Source of the DNA: Magallana angulata
Lineage: Eukaryota > Mollusca > Bivalvia > Ostreida > Ostreidae
Reading direction: 5' to 3'
DNA: 64,000 nt
Assembly: GCF_025612915.1 (NCBI RefSeq)
Contig: NC_069111.1
Location: forward strand, 56,808,462 to 56,872,461
Positions 35,431 to 47,412 of the stretch are shown here, in pieces. Made by a program: the position numbers and the translations under genes. The notes under the pieces are model-generated. The model was not told where the DNA came from, made no database searches, and saw nothing but the letters and a program-made list of their open reading frames with translations. The first letter of the stretch is position 1. Each line of letters opens with the position of its first letter.

Positions 35431-35761
35431 GTATAATAAGAAATATTAAAATTGGAAATAACACACACAAACATTCTTCAGAGAAATGGTTTTTATCTTT
35501 ACTCTGAGACAATCATAAAAACATATATAATGTGCATGAATGTTTTAACAAGGAAAACATCACATATCAATAATAAAAAGGTAAAACACAACTAGAAAAA
35601 AAATAAGAGGATGACATTTCTGATCATGAGACAAATTAAGTAATAAATATTAGCCCCGCCGTCACCAACCTTTTAAAATGACTCGACTCGATACTCAGCT
35701 TAAAAGAAAAGTGGTATAAATTTGAGGTTAATGAAAGCGGGACCAAAGCCTTCAATAGTAT
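35431..35761. other. Spacer, nothing recognised
   Basis: AT-rich sequence between two mobile elements. No gene. Confidence 0.5.
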
Positions 35762-36261
35762 TTAAAGGGGCATGGTCACGATTTTGGTAAAAAATTAATT
35801 TTTCGATTTTGATGTTTACAATGCTTCAGTAAGTCATTTTAAATAGGCAACTAAAATTTGAATGTCATTTGATGAGTTATAAGCGAGTTACAGAGCTTAC
35901 AATTCTTCGCTATGTAAACAAAGCGTTTGTTTACATTTCGAATGTTTAGGTGAAAATTCCAGTTTAAGACCTAAAATAAATGTGTTAATCGTAAGGAACT
36001 GTTTATTTGTGCTTTAAATGAATAATAAGGCAGACCAACCAGCTTTAAAAAGATTTTTACTAGTATATTGAACCTATGTAAACAAAAACAGGGCACGAGC
36101 CTTGTTTACATGACGAAGACGAAGAGCCCTGTATCTTGCTTAAAACTCAACGACTGGCACCCAAATTTCATGTAATCATTGGAAATGCATTCCTAAAGCA
36201 TTGCAAATAATAAAAACAGAAAAAATAAAATTTGGTCAAAATCGTGACCATGCCCCTTTAA
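35762..36261. mobile_element. TTAA-flanked TIR element (piggyBac- or Kolobok-like, non-autonomous)
   Basis: Ends AGGGGCATGGTCACGATTTT and AAAATCGTGACCATGCCCCT form a long TIR. It is bounded on both sides by TTAA (35762-35765 and 36258-36261), the duplication used by piggyBac and Kolobok. The interior is non-coding and includes a second imperfect repeat around GTTTACAT. Confidence 0.85.
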
Positions 36262-36300
36262 CAATTTTACAGCACAAAAAAATATCATAGAAAATGTTAA

Positions 36301-36675
36301 TAGAGCCGTTTGAACAAAAACGTGGACTTTGGTCAGTTATTTAACGTAACAAACTCCGATTTCATGAAGGCGAGGTTTACTGCTGTCCAGTCAATGGCTA
36401 ATAGATAGGAATACATTGAACGCAATGAAAATCGTCCGACTTCACCCAGAGATGCATATTTAATTGAAACAGCGTCATTTTAACACAACAGAGCAAATCT
36501 TGGCGCAACACTTTTCCGATTTTGACAGCCTATGAATATTAATAAGCTTCTCTTAGCGAATTAGAAGAAAGATCGAAGCTATTTGACAGCTTTTTTTTGG
36601 TGTGCACACTATGCTAGATATATGTACATATAGTAACATCCCATAGAAAATCAAAGCTCTTGATAAACGGTTCTA
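36301..36675. mobile_element. TIR element, GAACCGTTTTAAC family, copy 2 (inverted)
   Basis: Ends TAGAGCCGTTTGAAC and GATAAACGGTTCTA. The interior matches copy 1 (16889-17280) in reverse: CAATGGCTAATAGATA, CGTCCGACTTCA, GAAACAGCGTCA and CTTAGCGAAT. About 375 bp, non-coding. Confidence 0.8.
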
Positions 36676-37050
36676 TTGCAGAATAAAACGACAACACGGT
36701 CGTTTTTTAATGACATCCTTCTACGAATATCTCGATCAATAGCCAATATACATGTATAAATGTATTTGTAATTTAGCACATACTAACAAATGTCATGCAC
36801 GAGCAGGAAGATGAAAAACATATTTACATGTACAACATATTAGTTTGTATTTGCTGAACCTTTGAAGACCCAAACATAGCCTGGAGATTCTAATCAACAA
36901 GCGAAAATATACCGGTATACTACAGCTATAGCTTATCACCACTGCTCTGCTGCTGCTCCGCGCGCTAGGGGGCGCAGTTGTACCGTGAATATCATGTGAT
37001 CCCACCAATCTGTGACAGTGAAATGACACAGCACCATATTGTCCGTCTGC
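36676..37050. other. 3' flank of tetraspan gene C
   Basis: Probably contains the 3' UTR of gene C on the minus strand. No other gene. Confidence 0.5.
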
Positions 37051-39091
37051 TCACGAACGGTAGGGGATCGCCACTGGTCCGTCACTGTCGTCTCTCTGGA
37101 ACCTCCTCGCGGCCATGACAGTTGTCACACCGGAAATGATGAAACACAAGATGGCGGGAATCAGGATGAAGAAGGACCAGCCCTGGTTTTGTTTCTCGTT
37201 GTTTTCAATCCATCGGAGGTCGTTCAGAGCTTTTGTGTGAAAAACAATCAAACTCACTGCACAGAAAAACGCTGAAAATAAAAGGAGATCGTTTTATTCA
37301 GTGCAAATTGAAGCAGAACTGCACTTTGAACAACATTTGCGGCTACTAGTATACATATTAGTCAGAACACACACTCAGCTTTTATTTTGTTGTAGAAAAG
37401 ATGAGTAACCTTTAATACATGTTCAACTGACATACTCAAGCGAAAGTTTGAATTTCAACTAAGACAAACTTACATGACATGTATACATATGATCATATCT
37501 ATGATCAAAACACGTATACACTTATCTTGCTTTGGTAAATTTAGGCTGCATTATAAATTTTCTGTAGTTAAAAATGATGCATTTCCGCCCTTTGGCTTGA
37601 ACCTACCTGAGATGAAGTTTGCCCCTGCAGTGACCAGTAGCGTTATGTACACGTACTTCTGACGTAACATGTGGAACATGACGATGACGTACACGATGAC
37701 GACAGAGATCTCGAGCACCAGGGACACGCACATGATTCCCTGCACACCCTGCATCCAGGCTAAAAATAGAAACAAGCTCGTCAACACCCGGATGCTGGGC
37801 TCCTAAGTCTACGTGTACATGGCTATAATGTTTACAAAGTTTTTGCTGAAGAAGGATGACCGCTGTACATGTGCTAGATGGAGTCACACTTCTGTATAGC
37901 CACTTTGTATTTTTTGTATAATTGATCCTTTACTGGCCATTCTTTGTAGGTAATTGGAACCTCGCCTCCTTTACTCTTCCTGTCATTCTAAATCATTTTT
38001 TTGAAGTCACCTAGATTTCTACACTGTCAAAAATGGTTGTTTTGAAACATACACATGCTCAATTATGATTTTATCATGGCTTTGATAACAAACTACACAG
38101 AACTATACTGCAGTAGACTCTGTCCACAGGCACCTGACGTTATACATATATGTATATTTTTTCCGGGATGAAAATATATACCCTATACAATGTACATATT
38201 ATAATACACAAATTACACATCGCCATCATCTTGGATTTATCTACAACCATCAACTGAAGTTTTTGCTCGAACTAATGTGACAGTTTTAAATAAATCCAAA
38301 ATGGCGGCGATTGGTAACTTGTGTGTTATTGATAGGTAAAGGGTATATATTCTTATATTATAATGAGAAAGATATAATAACGTCGGGTGCCTATCTGTGA
38401 CTCTGTTTGACAAACGAACCTTTTGTATGGTATTTGATTCTGGAAAGAAGACCTTCTCAAACTTGTAAATGCTATCAAAACTTATTTAATATATCACATA
38501 TACATGTAGTTTGAAGATTTATCATCCAGAACATTCCTTGTTAAATACTAACTCATTGTATAATATTGGTGTTATAAATATACATGTACAAAACATTAAG
38601 GTCTAAAAATAGGGTTTTTTGTCATGTAAAGATCGAAGACCAATCAAATTGTGAGAAAGTACAATGAACTACTAGTAATTAAAATCGTCATAAAAATGTG
38701 CTACAATAACTTCTCCCTAGGTTTCTGTTTAGTTGTATCCCTGGGCGAGATAAGAGCCTGTCCCTAATTAATCACAACTCCCCACTACAAACAGCTGATC
38801 CCATTGGACCGCGGTCCCCGAATACTTACACGGCCAGATCCATTCCCGGATGGCGTCAAAATCCGCGGACAGCATCCAGCGACATCCGTCATAGATGTTC
38901 TGTGTGGGGTCCTTGTAATAGCGCCAGTTCCTGAAGCAGGCCTCCCATAGCCCCAGACTCAGGAATCCCTGGTTGTCGTTTGCATTGGGTTCCAGCCAAT
39001 TTCCGGTCCCAAAACTCAACAGGAAGAAAATGAAGCCGACGGAGCAGATGATCAGAGAGAGAATAACGATCTTGCTGGCCTTCTGTGCCAT
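37051..39091 (-). CDS. Claudin/PMP22-superfamily tetraspan protein, gene C
   Basis: Minus-strand exons are 39091-38830, 37759-37607 and 37271-37051, joining in frame to 211 residues. Exon 1 combines what are two exons in B and D: TM1 (about 9-28), GTGNWLEP, LGLWEACFRNW and IYDGCRWMLS. Exon 2 (153 nt) gives TM2/TM3 from SWMQGVQGIM to ANFIS. Exon 3 gives the loop RWIENNEKQNQGWSFF, TM4 and a tail ending PYRS. The usual W/GLW/C/C signature is present, with a long Cys-Cys gap as in the paralogues. Gene C is the most diverged of the four: the DYNG block is DPTQN, the tail lacks Y-x-G-H-M, and the terminal tyrosine is replaced. A foldback element sits in intron 1. Confidence 0.87.
38128..38392. mobile_element. 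Foldback MITE in intron 1 of gene C
   Basis: Ends AGGCACCTGACGTTAT and ATAACGTCGGGTGCCT. Inner arms pair ATATACCCT with AGGGTATAT, and CATCTTGGATTTA with TAAATCCAAAATG. About 265 bp, non-coding. No target duplication is clear. Confidence 0.75.
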
Positions 39092-40801
39092 GGCGCTATA
39101 ATTAGACAGTTGAGACGGAAGGTAAATACAGTAAAGACGAGTCCATGCTTACCTGAGCGAGGGGTGTCTGACTTTTATGAAGGAATGTTGTTAATGGACA
39201 GTCGTACGTTGGATTAGTACATGCATAAACTTATAAGAGTAAGACCTTTTCAGTCAGAAATTAAATGGCATTGAATGCATGCCCTTTTTCACTTTCGGCA
39301 TAGATGTCGGAAGCGGGGGGGGGGGGGGGGGGGGGGGGTGTTGGGGGGGGGGGGGGGTGTTGGTTAGCCAAACAGTTAGCGCATCAAAAACAGTCACCAG
39401 ACTGTTTTCATTTATATAGGCTTACATCATGATGTAGTCTATCTACAGGTAACATTCGCGAGAGCGAGATTAACATTTGCATAACTACTCTCTAAATATA
39501 TCTTTATTAAGGTAGTACGAAACACCGGTGAAATTAATCATTTAAAATATTTCTCAAATACGCAAAAGATATGGCTTGAAATTATTTAAGAGTTATAATT
39601 TTTAATCGATTATCTAAAAATAATAATACTATAAACCGTTCCCATAAATTACTTAAGGCAGAAAAAAGTGAGGTACACGAACAGCGTATTTTGATAATTT
39701 TAAAACCTGCATTTGAAAGGTGTTCATCATATCTTCATATACAATTTGCCTTCTATCATATCAAAATGGGTAACTTGTGTTCCTACCATGTAAGAGACCT
39801 GAAGTTTGGACACAACCATCACTGGTGTAAATTTCAAGGTCATATTAATTCAAAGGTCAAATATAATGTCGTTTAGGATTTTTATCAATGTTCACCTCCG
39901 TCAAATATACTTTAACCTCAATCAATATTTTGATTTATTTTAATTAGGGGGTCATGACAATCATACTGCTAAATTTTATTCTTTGAACCATAAAATCGTT
40001 GCAAATTTTCGTTTAAAATTGATTACAAGTGCTATTTGAACCTTATATTACATCAGAAATTACGTTACATTAAATTTTTTGTTGTTGTTGCTTTCCTTAA
40101 CGTTGCGCAATGATGCGCGTGGTGTCCGAAGAGAACAGGAAGTCAACCCTCTATCTGTTTCCCATCCACTTGTTGGACCTTAAAACAGAGCATGCGCAGA
40201 TGCCTGTCTCTTTGGGTACGTAACCCCCTGACAAGTTTCTGTGTTTTGTACTCAATCAACAAAGAACAATGCGGCTGTTTTAAAATCTTTATATAGAAAT
40301 AAAACAAGGTACACCAGTACAAAAAACAAAATATTTAAAAGTTCATCTGAAATAATTACAATGGGATGTAAATGGCAACGTTGAGGTGATAATTATGCGT
40401 CTATACATAATGTAACAAAGTTTAATGGGAAATTGATAATTATGTAGATGTAAAATATTTTTTGTAGCAGAACTGTCTCGTTAATACATGCCCAGCATGT
40501 ATTAAACATCTAGATACGGATGCTGAAACACTAGATGGTAGAATTATATTTCCAGACTATGACCTGTAAACATGTACATTATAATTCTTCCAAAAAAGCA
40601 AAAATAATTGACAATATAAAAATGTGTAACAAATTTTGACAATTTTTCGTTATATTTCAAATATTAAATTGACATGGGACAATATAAAATCTATCATTTG
40701 CAATATGACATAAAAATATCTAGCGCATTTGGAGAGCTAAAATGGATGTCTGATAAGTGTCCCTTTTCGACCGGTAACGGGGTGCGTTCGATTGTGTAGT
40801 C
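39092..40801. other. Spacer between tetraspan genes C and D
   Basis: Contains a G-rich tract at 39318-39358 (two long G runs separated by TGTT) about 230 bp upstream of gene C. The rest is AT-rich. A 61-codon frame at 39691 has no support. The part adjoining 40802 is probably the gene D 3' UTR. Confidence 0.55.
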
Positions 40802-43507
40802 TTAGTAGACTGTGGGTTGAGACCGGAGCATGTGCCCGTCATAATTCGGACGCTCCCCATACTTGTCTTCGAGGCGTGCCGTCATGGCCGCCACAAAACC
40901 ACACATAGAACCAAACAGGGACAGAAATCCGGAAACCGCCACCAAGGCGTAGGACCAGGATAAAAAGTTTTTGTCAGGAAAGTAGATCCACTTAGCTTCC
41001 ACTTCCGGTTGATCAGATTTGACACCAAACAAAATCAAACAAACTGCCGAAATAATACCTGAAAAAAAGTCGTTTTTTAAATAATTATCAAAAGTACTTA
41101 AATGAAATGTGTTAACTAACCTATATTATTTTTTCTATACACATGATATTTTAATGAAAATATAAGAAGTTAGGTATTGAATATTTACAATTTAAAAAAT
41201 AATATTTAATATTGAATTAATACACAGGGGCCAAGCCCGTTTTAACATTAATTTCAATGTAACCATTATTTATGGTTACATTGAAATTAATGTTAAAACG
41301 GGCTTGGCCCCTGTGAATTAATACTTACCTCCCACGAGGATCATTACGGAGATGGAGAGGAGCGCCAGGAAGTTGGCCACCCCCGGACACACCCCCAGGA
41401 ACACCAGCACCCCGATGATTGACCCCACCAGCTGTAGCAGCAGAGAGACGGTCATCATCACCTGGATGGCCACCAGCCACGCTGTAACCAGAGAGAGGCA
41501 GAGAGTGAATGATACAGGGATACAAACAATGGCTGAAGTATCTCAAAGTAACAATCTACGTAGTGGTAACGTGAGAGTCGTACAGTGAGGCAGGGGTGAA
41601 TGATACAGGGATAGAAACAATGGCTGAAGTATCTCACAGTAACAATCTACGTAGTGGTAACGTGAGAGTCGTACAGTGAGGCAGGGGTGAATGATACAGG
41701 GATAGAAACAATGGCTGAAGTATCTCAAAGTAACAATCTACGTAGTGGTAACGTGAGAGTCGTACAGTGAGGCAGGGGTGAATGATACAGGGATAGAAAC
41801 AATGGCTGAAGTATCTCAAAGTAACAATCTAGTGGTAACGTGAGAGTCGTACAGTGAGGCAGGGGTGAATGATACAGGGATAGAAACAATGGCTGAAGTA
41901 TCTCAAAGTAACAATCTAGTGGTAACGTGAGAGTCGTACAGTGAGGCAGGGGTGAATGATACAGGGATAGAAACAATGGCTGAAGTATCTCAAAGTAACA
42001 ATCTAGTGGTAACGTGAGAGTCGTACAGTGAGGCAGGGGTGAATGATACAGAGATAGAAACAATGGCTGAAGTATCTCAAGGTAACAATCTACGTACATA
42101 TAGTGGTAACGTGAGAGTCGTACAGAGAGGCAGGGGTGAATGATACAGGGATGGAAACAATGGCTGAAGTATCTCACAGTAACAATCTAGTGGTAACGTG
42201 AAAGTCGTACAGAGAGTCAGGGATGGAAACTATTAACTGGTGAAGTATCTCAAGACTTTGATTCAGGTGAACATGTGTGCATATCTTCCAATTATTTCTA
42301 TGAAGTTTTACTCCTATTTAAACAGGCTTTGGCCATGAAATTTCAATAAATACAAGAGGCCATCAGCTGAATTTGCAAACATAATGATATAGTATTGGGA
42401 ATTTGTGTGATAACTTACGTGGATTGAGCCATTCTCTGATGGGTTCATACTCGTATGAGAACATCCACCAGCAGCCATTGTACTGTTTTCCGTTGTAACT
42501 TGTCTTGTGGGAGAAGTCTTTGAAGCAGGCCTCCCAAAGACCAAGCTGAAACGTACAGAACAAATTCACACAGTGAATTTACATATTGACCACAATAAGG
42601 TTTCAATATCTCATCCCTCGTATAGTAATGTACATACACATTTAAATGCAAAACAGCAACGACTTTTCAAGCTTATAGGGCATCTGGCTGAGTGAATAAT
42701 TAAGAGTTGTTTTACATCCTCTCAAGAATATTTAAGTTAATTATTTCCACTTAATTAGCAGAGTATGGGGAGGGCTGCGGTGTTGGTTTGAAATCAATAA
42801 ACAAGATAGATTTATGTTTAAAAGGGGCGTTCTTTTTCGCATTCTATCTAACAACCCATCATTACACTTTAGAGGGTTGCTGATATAATTTTGAACAGAT
42901 TGGGATTAATCGCCAAAAAATAGACATAATAGCCCGTTTGGGATATACATTTGAACTACAAAATATAAGCATTTTTCATTTTGCAAAAAATTGCATACCC
43001 ACTTAACTTAAAGAAACAATACATAAATGTCGGGGTTTTATGATTCAGCTCTTTAAAATTTCCAAAAGAAAAAACCCGAATTTGCTTTTGCATTTCGGGG
43101 TAAAGTGAAAGTACGACAATACATTCCAACATAATGACAACTCCCTATTCTCAGGTAAACGAATTACTCATCCTTTCAATCCTAGCTATGATTCTGATAA
43201 AAATTATTTCCCGAATAAAGAAGAAAACTTGAACTTTATACAGTACTGATTAACAATAAGTCGTCCAATACTACTTTTAATAGGGATCGCTGTTATCCTT
43301 AATCTAAACTTGTCTATAAAACACCTGGGGCCGACATTGTGACACAATTTTACATACGCTTTCAAATCCCGACGATGTCCGGTAATTTTTATCCGATTCC
43401 AACCAAAAGTGTGTGGAGAATCCGATAACGAAGAACACTAGTCCGATCACATTTAAGATAAGAGAAAACAAGAGTAGCCATTTCACTCGCTTCATGTTTA
43501 CAGTCAA
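40802..43507 (-). CDS. Claudin/PMP22-superfamily tetraspan protein, gene D
   Basis: Minus-strand exons are 43507-43358, 42545-42419, 41481-41329 and 41058-40802, giving 228 residues. Starting at the internal Met (43495) would give 224, and nothing decides between them. Exon 1: TM1 and STHFWLES. Exon 2 (127 nt, the same length as in gene B): LGLWEACF, YNGKQYNGCWWMFSYEYEPI, LNP. Exon 3 (153 nt): TM2/TM3 from PWLVAIQVMM to MILVGG. Exon 4: YFPDKNFLSWSY, TM4, tail PNYDGHMLRSQPTVY. B and D are closest: same four-exon structure and the same C-terminal Y-x-G-H-M-[IL] motif. Intron 2 holds an eight-copy 91-bp minisatellite, and intron 3 holds a hairpin MITE a few bases from the splice donor. Confidence 0.88.
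41223..41315. mobile_element. Hairpin MITE, CACAGGG family, copy 2, beside a splice donor
   Basis: A 93-bp near-perfect hairpin: CACAGGGGCCAAGCCCG and its complement, then TTTTAACATTAATTTCAATG and its complement. It is flanked by a perfect 8-bp duplication AATTAATA (41215-41222 and 41316-41323). The right duplication overlaps position +6 of the exon 3 donor of gene D (minus-strand GT at 41328-41327). Confidence 0.92.
41495..42230. repeat. 91-bp minisatellite in intron 2 of gene D
   Basis: Eight units beginning GAATGATACAGGGATAGAAA, with TGGCTGAAGTATCTCA and GGTAACGTGAGAGTCGTACA. The first units are 91 bp. Several later ones lack the ACGT-containing segment and are about 83 bp. High identity points to recent expansion. 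Confidence 0.93.
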
Positions 43508-44498
43508 GTTAAAAATATGTATACTATTTACGACACATTGTTAGTGGGACATTCCATTTATTCAGGTGAGACAGGTGTGATCAGGATTATGGTGAAAGGA
43601 GATCGTTCGTACATTTATTCGACACAAACTGCACCACGGAAATCAGCCTTCTATGAAATATTCCATTTATCGTCTCTACCTTGGTTGAACTAGCGATGAA
43701 ATGTCCAGAAATATAATAATAAATTGCATAAACGGTCGGTAAACTTCACATTGGGCAAGAAATAACATTTATATTTATATTACAAAACTTGATAGAATTA
43801 ACCGTCAAAATGCTTTTATAATAAAATTATTTAAAAAGTTTATCTCAAAGATCGAATGCACGAAATCTGATATAAATTCATTGAAATTGTTTATTAAGGA
43901 ATAATAAAGGAACCGTGCTTTTTGTATTATACGATGATCAATTACTGAGTGGTGATCAAATCCAATTAATTTAATTTTTATCTTTCATTTATGTTATATT
44001 TTATCATTCTCGACCGTTTGTAATCGCCTCATATTATTTAAAGAACGATTTCTTATTACCTATATCAAGACATTTATTCAAATATTTCAGCATTTGTATC
44101 ACTCAATATCTAATAAAAAAAAAAAAATAAGTAAATGAAAATTATCGTAATGTTCCACAGACAAAGACACTCGAAAATGTAAATATTAAAAAAAAAAATC
44201 ATCTCATTTTCTTTTTAAATGTGGTAGCTATTTTATTTCAAATTCATGTCGTCACTTTACGATGCAGCTACGGCCATTTTTTTTATTGCATTGCTCGAAG
44301 TAATTGGATGAAGACTTCAAGTGTTAAAAGTTTTAGTTTTACCTAATCAACTATTAGAAAATTATTAGATTTTCAAAACCTGCTGAAAAATAAGTCTTCA
44401 TTTCGGAGATAATAAGATAAAAGCTTCAAGTTGAAAATTGTGAGTATTTATTCCACGTAAGTACAAAACAAATAAATGATTAATAAGTTTTAGATCAG
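43508..44498. other. Spacer between gene D and the inhibitor gene
   Basis: AT-rich. Traces of a decayed repeat (TATCATTCTCGACCG, then CCTCATATTATTTAAAGAAC at about 44003-44060) resemble the outer arms of the palindrome at 34037-34176. No gene. Confidence 0.45.
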
Positions 44499-44626
44499 TC
44501 AATGAAATCGGATACATTTGCACATGTTGTCATAGCAATGCCAAGTCTCGCCATGCTTCTCACAGGGTGGGAGACCGGTACAGTCACTCATCATTGAACA
44601 CTCTGTAGAATAAAAAAGGTCAAACT

Positions 44627-44691
<65 letters not shown>

Positions 44692-46744
44692 AATAGATGT
44701 AAATACAAATTATATTTATCGGAAATATTAGCTTGTACTAATTAGTCCAAATAGACTGTAGGAAATGTTGATTCAGCTTATTTTTTAAATTCCAAAATAG
44801 TAGTACTTACTTTGTGAGGCGACACACGTGCAGATTCCGTGGACGCACGTGAGGGTGGAGTTGGCGCATGTTTCTAGAGCGCAGTCTCCTGAGTTAAAGC
44901 ATCGCTCAGAGCAGACCAGGACTGTCGGGAAAAATCACTATTAATTATTCAAATTATGATGGATTACACATAAATTAAAAGCCAAACAAAATCTAACTAG
45001 AAGTCAGTTGCGTTAAAACTAATAAAAATCTAATTAAGTTTGGAGTATCAAGCCACAGCTCGGATGTAGAATTAAAGCGGTGACAATACCTTCATAAACG
45101 TTAAGTCCATAAAGATTATGAATTTTAATTGATTAATTCTTTTTTTTTTAAATCAACCCCTTCCAAAGAAAGAAAAATCTCCCGACTAATTATAAGAAAT
45201 GCTTATAAATTCTAATAGATACGAGTTATCGCACTTTGTACGCCCATGTCATAAAAAAACATAATGTGAAATAGGGATACTTTAGTTATGTTTATCAAAA
45301 ACAATATGTACTTTTAGAAGATCAGTTCGAGAAAAAACCCCACATCCTAATCCCTTTTTTAAAATTTATAATAATTCAATGTGTGTCAATGTATTTTTTT
45401 TTATAATGAAGTGATTTATTTAAGTGATCATAATTTGAAAAGAGGGTTTTTGTTGAAACTCTTACAAATTCTTTAGCATACTGTCCTTCCCGATGTATTT
45501 CAATTTATCAAATAAGATATACACCATGACTACTTTAGACAATACCATTGGAGAAGGTCCTGTTTGACCAGTTCGTTTTTTTTTTCAATATCACTGTACT
45601 TAATTTGCAACATTGCATATTTCTTTTTCCAGTGTTAAACGTTTACTCCAAGTTGCTGAATAACATGTTATGGAGGGAAAAATTAGGGGAAGTAGACCTT
45701 CTTCCTGTAATCAGTTAAATCATGTACTGGTAATTGACCTGTATCTTTGGTTACCCCCACCCCACCCCAGTCCCCATCCCCGTTCTTAAAGACGGTCAAT
45801 AGGATGGTATTTAACCCTCACTGACAGATCAGCTCTGGGATGGCGGTCAGAATACCAAAAGTATACCGTTATTTTCCTCATACTACATGATAGTTCACGG
45901 TCAAAGAAATATATAGTTTTTAGGCCTTAGACCCAATGCCTTATAAATTATTTATTGTCTACCCAGCCTTCTTAAAAGAAATGAAACATGAAGTGATATA
46001 GTGACAGTCATCGACTGAGGAGATTATCTTTCATGAATATAGAATAGAATAGAAAAGAATTTATTTTTCCGAATTAGGGCCTCATGGGGCATGACATATA
46101 ACAATTATGATTACATTTACTGACAATACAGTACAAATACTGTAGGACAGTTTGGGTAGCAACATTAGGCAATGGTATAATTTTATTTTAAAAATAGATT
46201 CAAGAATCAGCAGGTATATGCCTATGCATACATTTACAAAGGAAAAAATAGCTAGAAGTAAGAAGAGCTGATGCTAGAAGACATCGATTGGTCCACTTTT
46301 ACCTAAAGGAGTATTTCAATGTTACATATGATATACAGGTTGATATTCAATAATAGAACAATGAAAATCACACACTGGTAGAGATATAAAATATATCAAT
46401 TTTTTTTAAAGACTTTATGTATAGATACATGTTCATGGGCCAACAGCAAAGAGCAACACGAGTCGCAGTGCTAAAGGACATATCAAATACATTCTTGCTC
46501 AGTGCAATTAATAAATGTACACCACATATAAATGAATAAAATCCTAAATGATGACATTATAGAAGATCTTGGAAAAGAAAAAAAGAAAAAAAATCTTATA
46601 TACTTGTATTTATAAAAAGTCTGCGCCTGAAATGTTGGGAAACACCCCTTGATATACTACCAGGCCGTCCAAAGTAGTGTAAAATTAATCTAAAAACTTA
46701 CTGACTGCGAATGCGGCCACTAACAAAGACAAAAGAAACTTCAT
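44499..46744 (-). CDS. Secreted 12-cysteine Cvsi-like serine protease inhibitor, copy 1
   Basis: Minus-strand exons are 46744-46702, 44921-44811 and 44602-44499, joining in frame to 85 residues. The N-terminus MKFLLSLLVAAFAV is a signal peptide. The mature part has two six-cysteine modules, one per exon. Module 1: RCFNSGDCALETC, TCVHGICTC. Module 2: KCSMMSDCTGLPPC, WHCYDNMCKC. The total of 12 cysteines plus one at the signal border, the length and the spacing resemble the oyster inhibitors Cvsi-1 and Cvsi-2 (MEROPS I84), which block subtilisin-type proteases including those of parasites. This is recognition by pattern, not a search. The paralogue lies divergently at 47413. A (GA)n tract lies in intron 2. 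Alternative: another class of Cys-rich defence peptide. Confidence 0.82.
44922..46701. other. Intron 1 of the minus-strand inhibitor gene
   Basis: About 1.8 kb of AT-rich sequence. No other exon or clear mobile-element boundary was found. Confidence 0.5.
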
Positions 46745-47086
46745 ATCACTGTTGAACGATGGTCAGCGAGTCGATGAATGAAATTAAGCTCATTATATAT
46801 CCCCAAAACGAGACTGTAATTTTAATGGTCACGATGTTTCCTAATCAGCAGGTCATGTGGCAAGGTCACGTATCTATAAATAGATCTTAGAAGAGAGCAC
46901 CGAGACCATCATCATCAGAAATTAAACGTAAGCTGATGACAACTAAGTGGGTTATTTTCCATGTCATTATTTAAAATCGAAGAAAAGAGCTAAATGTAAC
47001 TCCGAATAGTTGCCTTGATGTTGTAATATTTCTTAGTTTGTACTGTCAAGATTTGCTAATTTTTAGTTCATAAATATTTAGAACTA

Positions 47087-47145
<59 letters not shown>

Positions 47146-47412
47146 TTTGATTACTACACTTAACAATGTAAATGTTTTGACATGACAGTTTTCTTATATT
47201 CCTATCTAACTAATACATCACGACCACAGTTCTCTCCCCTTGTCTAGGCCTAATCCCTTATTACGTCAGCCCTCGGTCCTGAGCCACTACACGCCGCCCT
47301 GGACACGATTATCCCCTGCCGCGCTCTCCCCTCACACCCTGCCCCGCTAATCCCTATAAGTAGTGGCTGACCACCGGACAGATCTCATTCCTGTAGACTC
47401 CGGACAAAGAGA
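46745..47412. promoter_or_regulatory. Shared divergent promoter region of the two inhibitor genes
   Basis: The start codons of the two inhibitor genes are 668 bp apart and face away from each other. A TATATAA-type element lies at 46793-46800 for the minus-strand gene (50 bp before its ATG) and CTATAAGTA at 47353-47361 for the plus-strand gene (about 55 bp before its ATG). A (GA)n tract (47091-47142) separates the two halves. Co-regulation is inference. Confidence 0.6.

Noticed and set aside
34821-35474. Long open frames on both strands with heptapeptide repeats (STCNLFM, LHVDINK)
   Set aside because: They follow from a 21-bp satellite with unit length divisible by three. Frames are open on both strands, and the region is bounded by foldback arms. 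No start context, signal or splice support.
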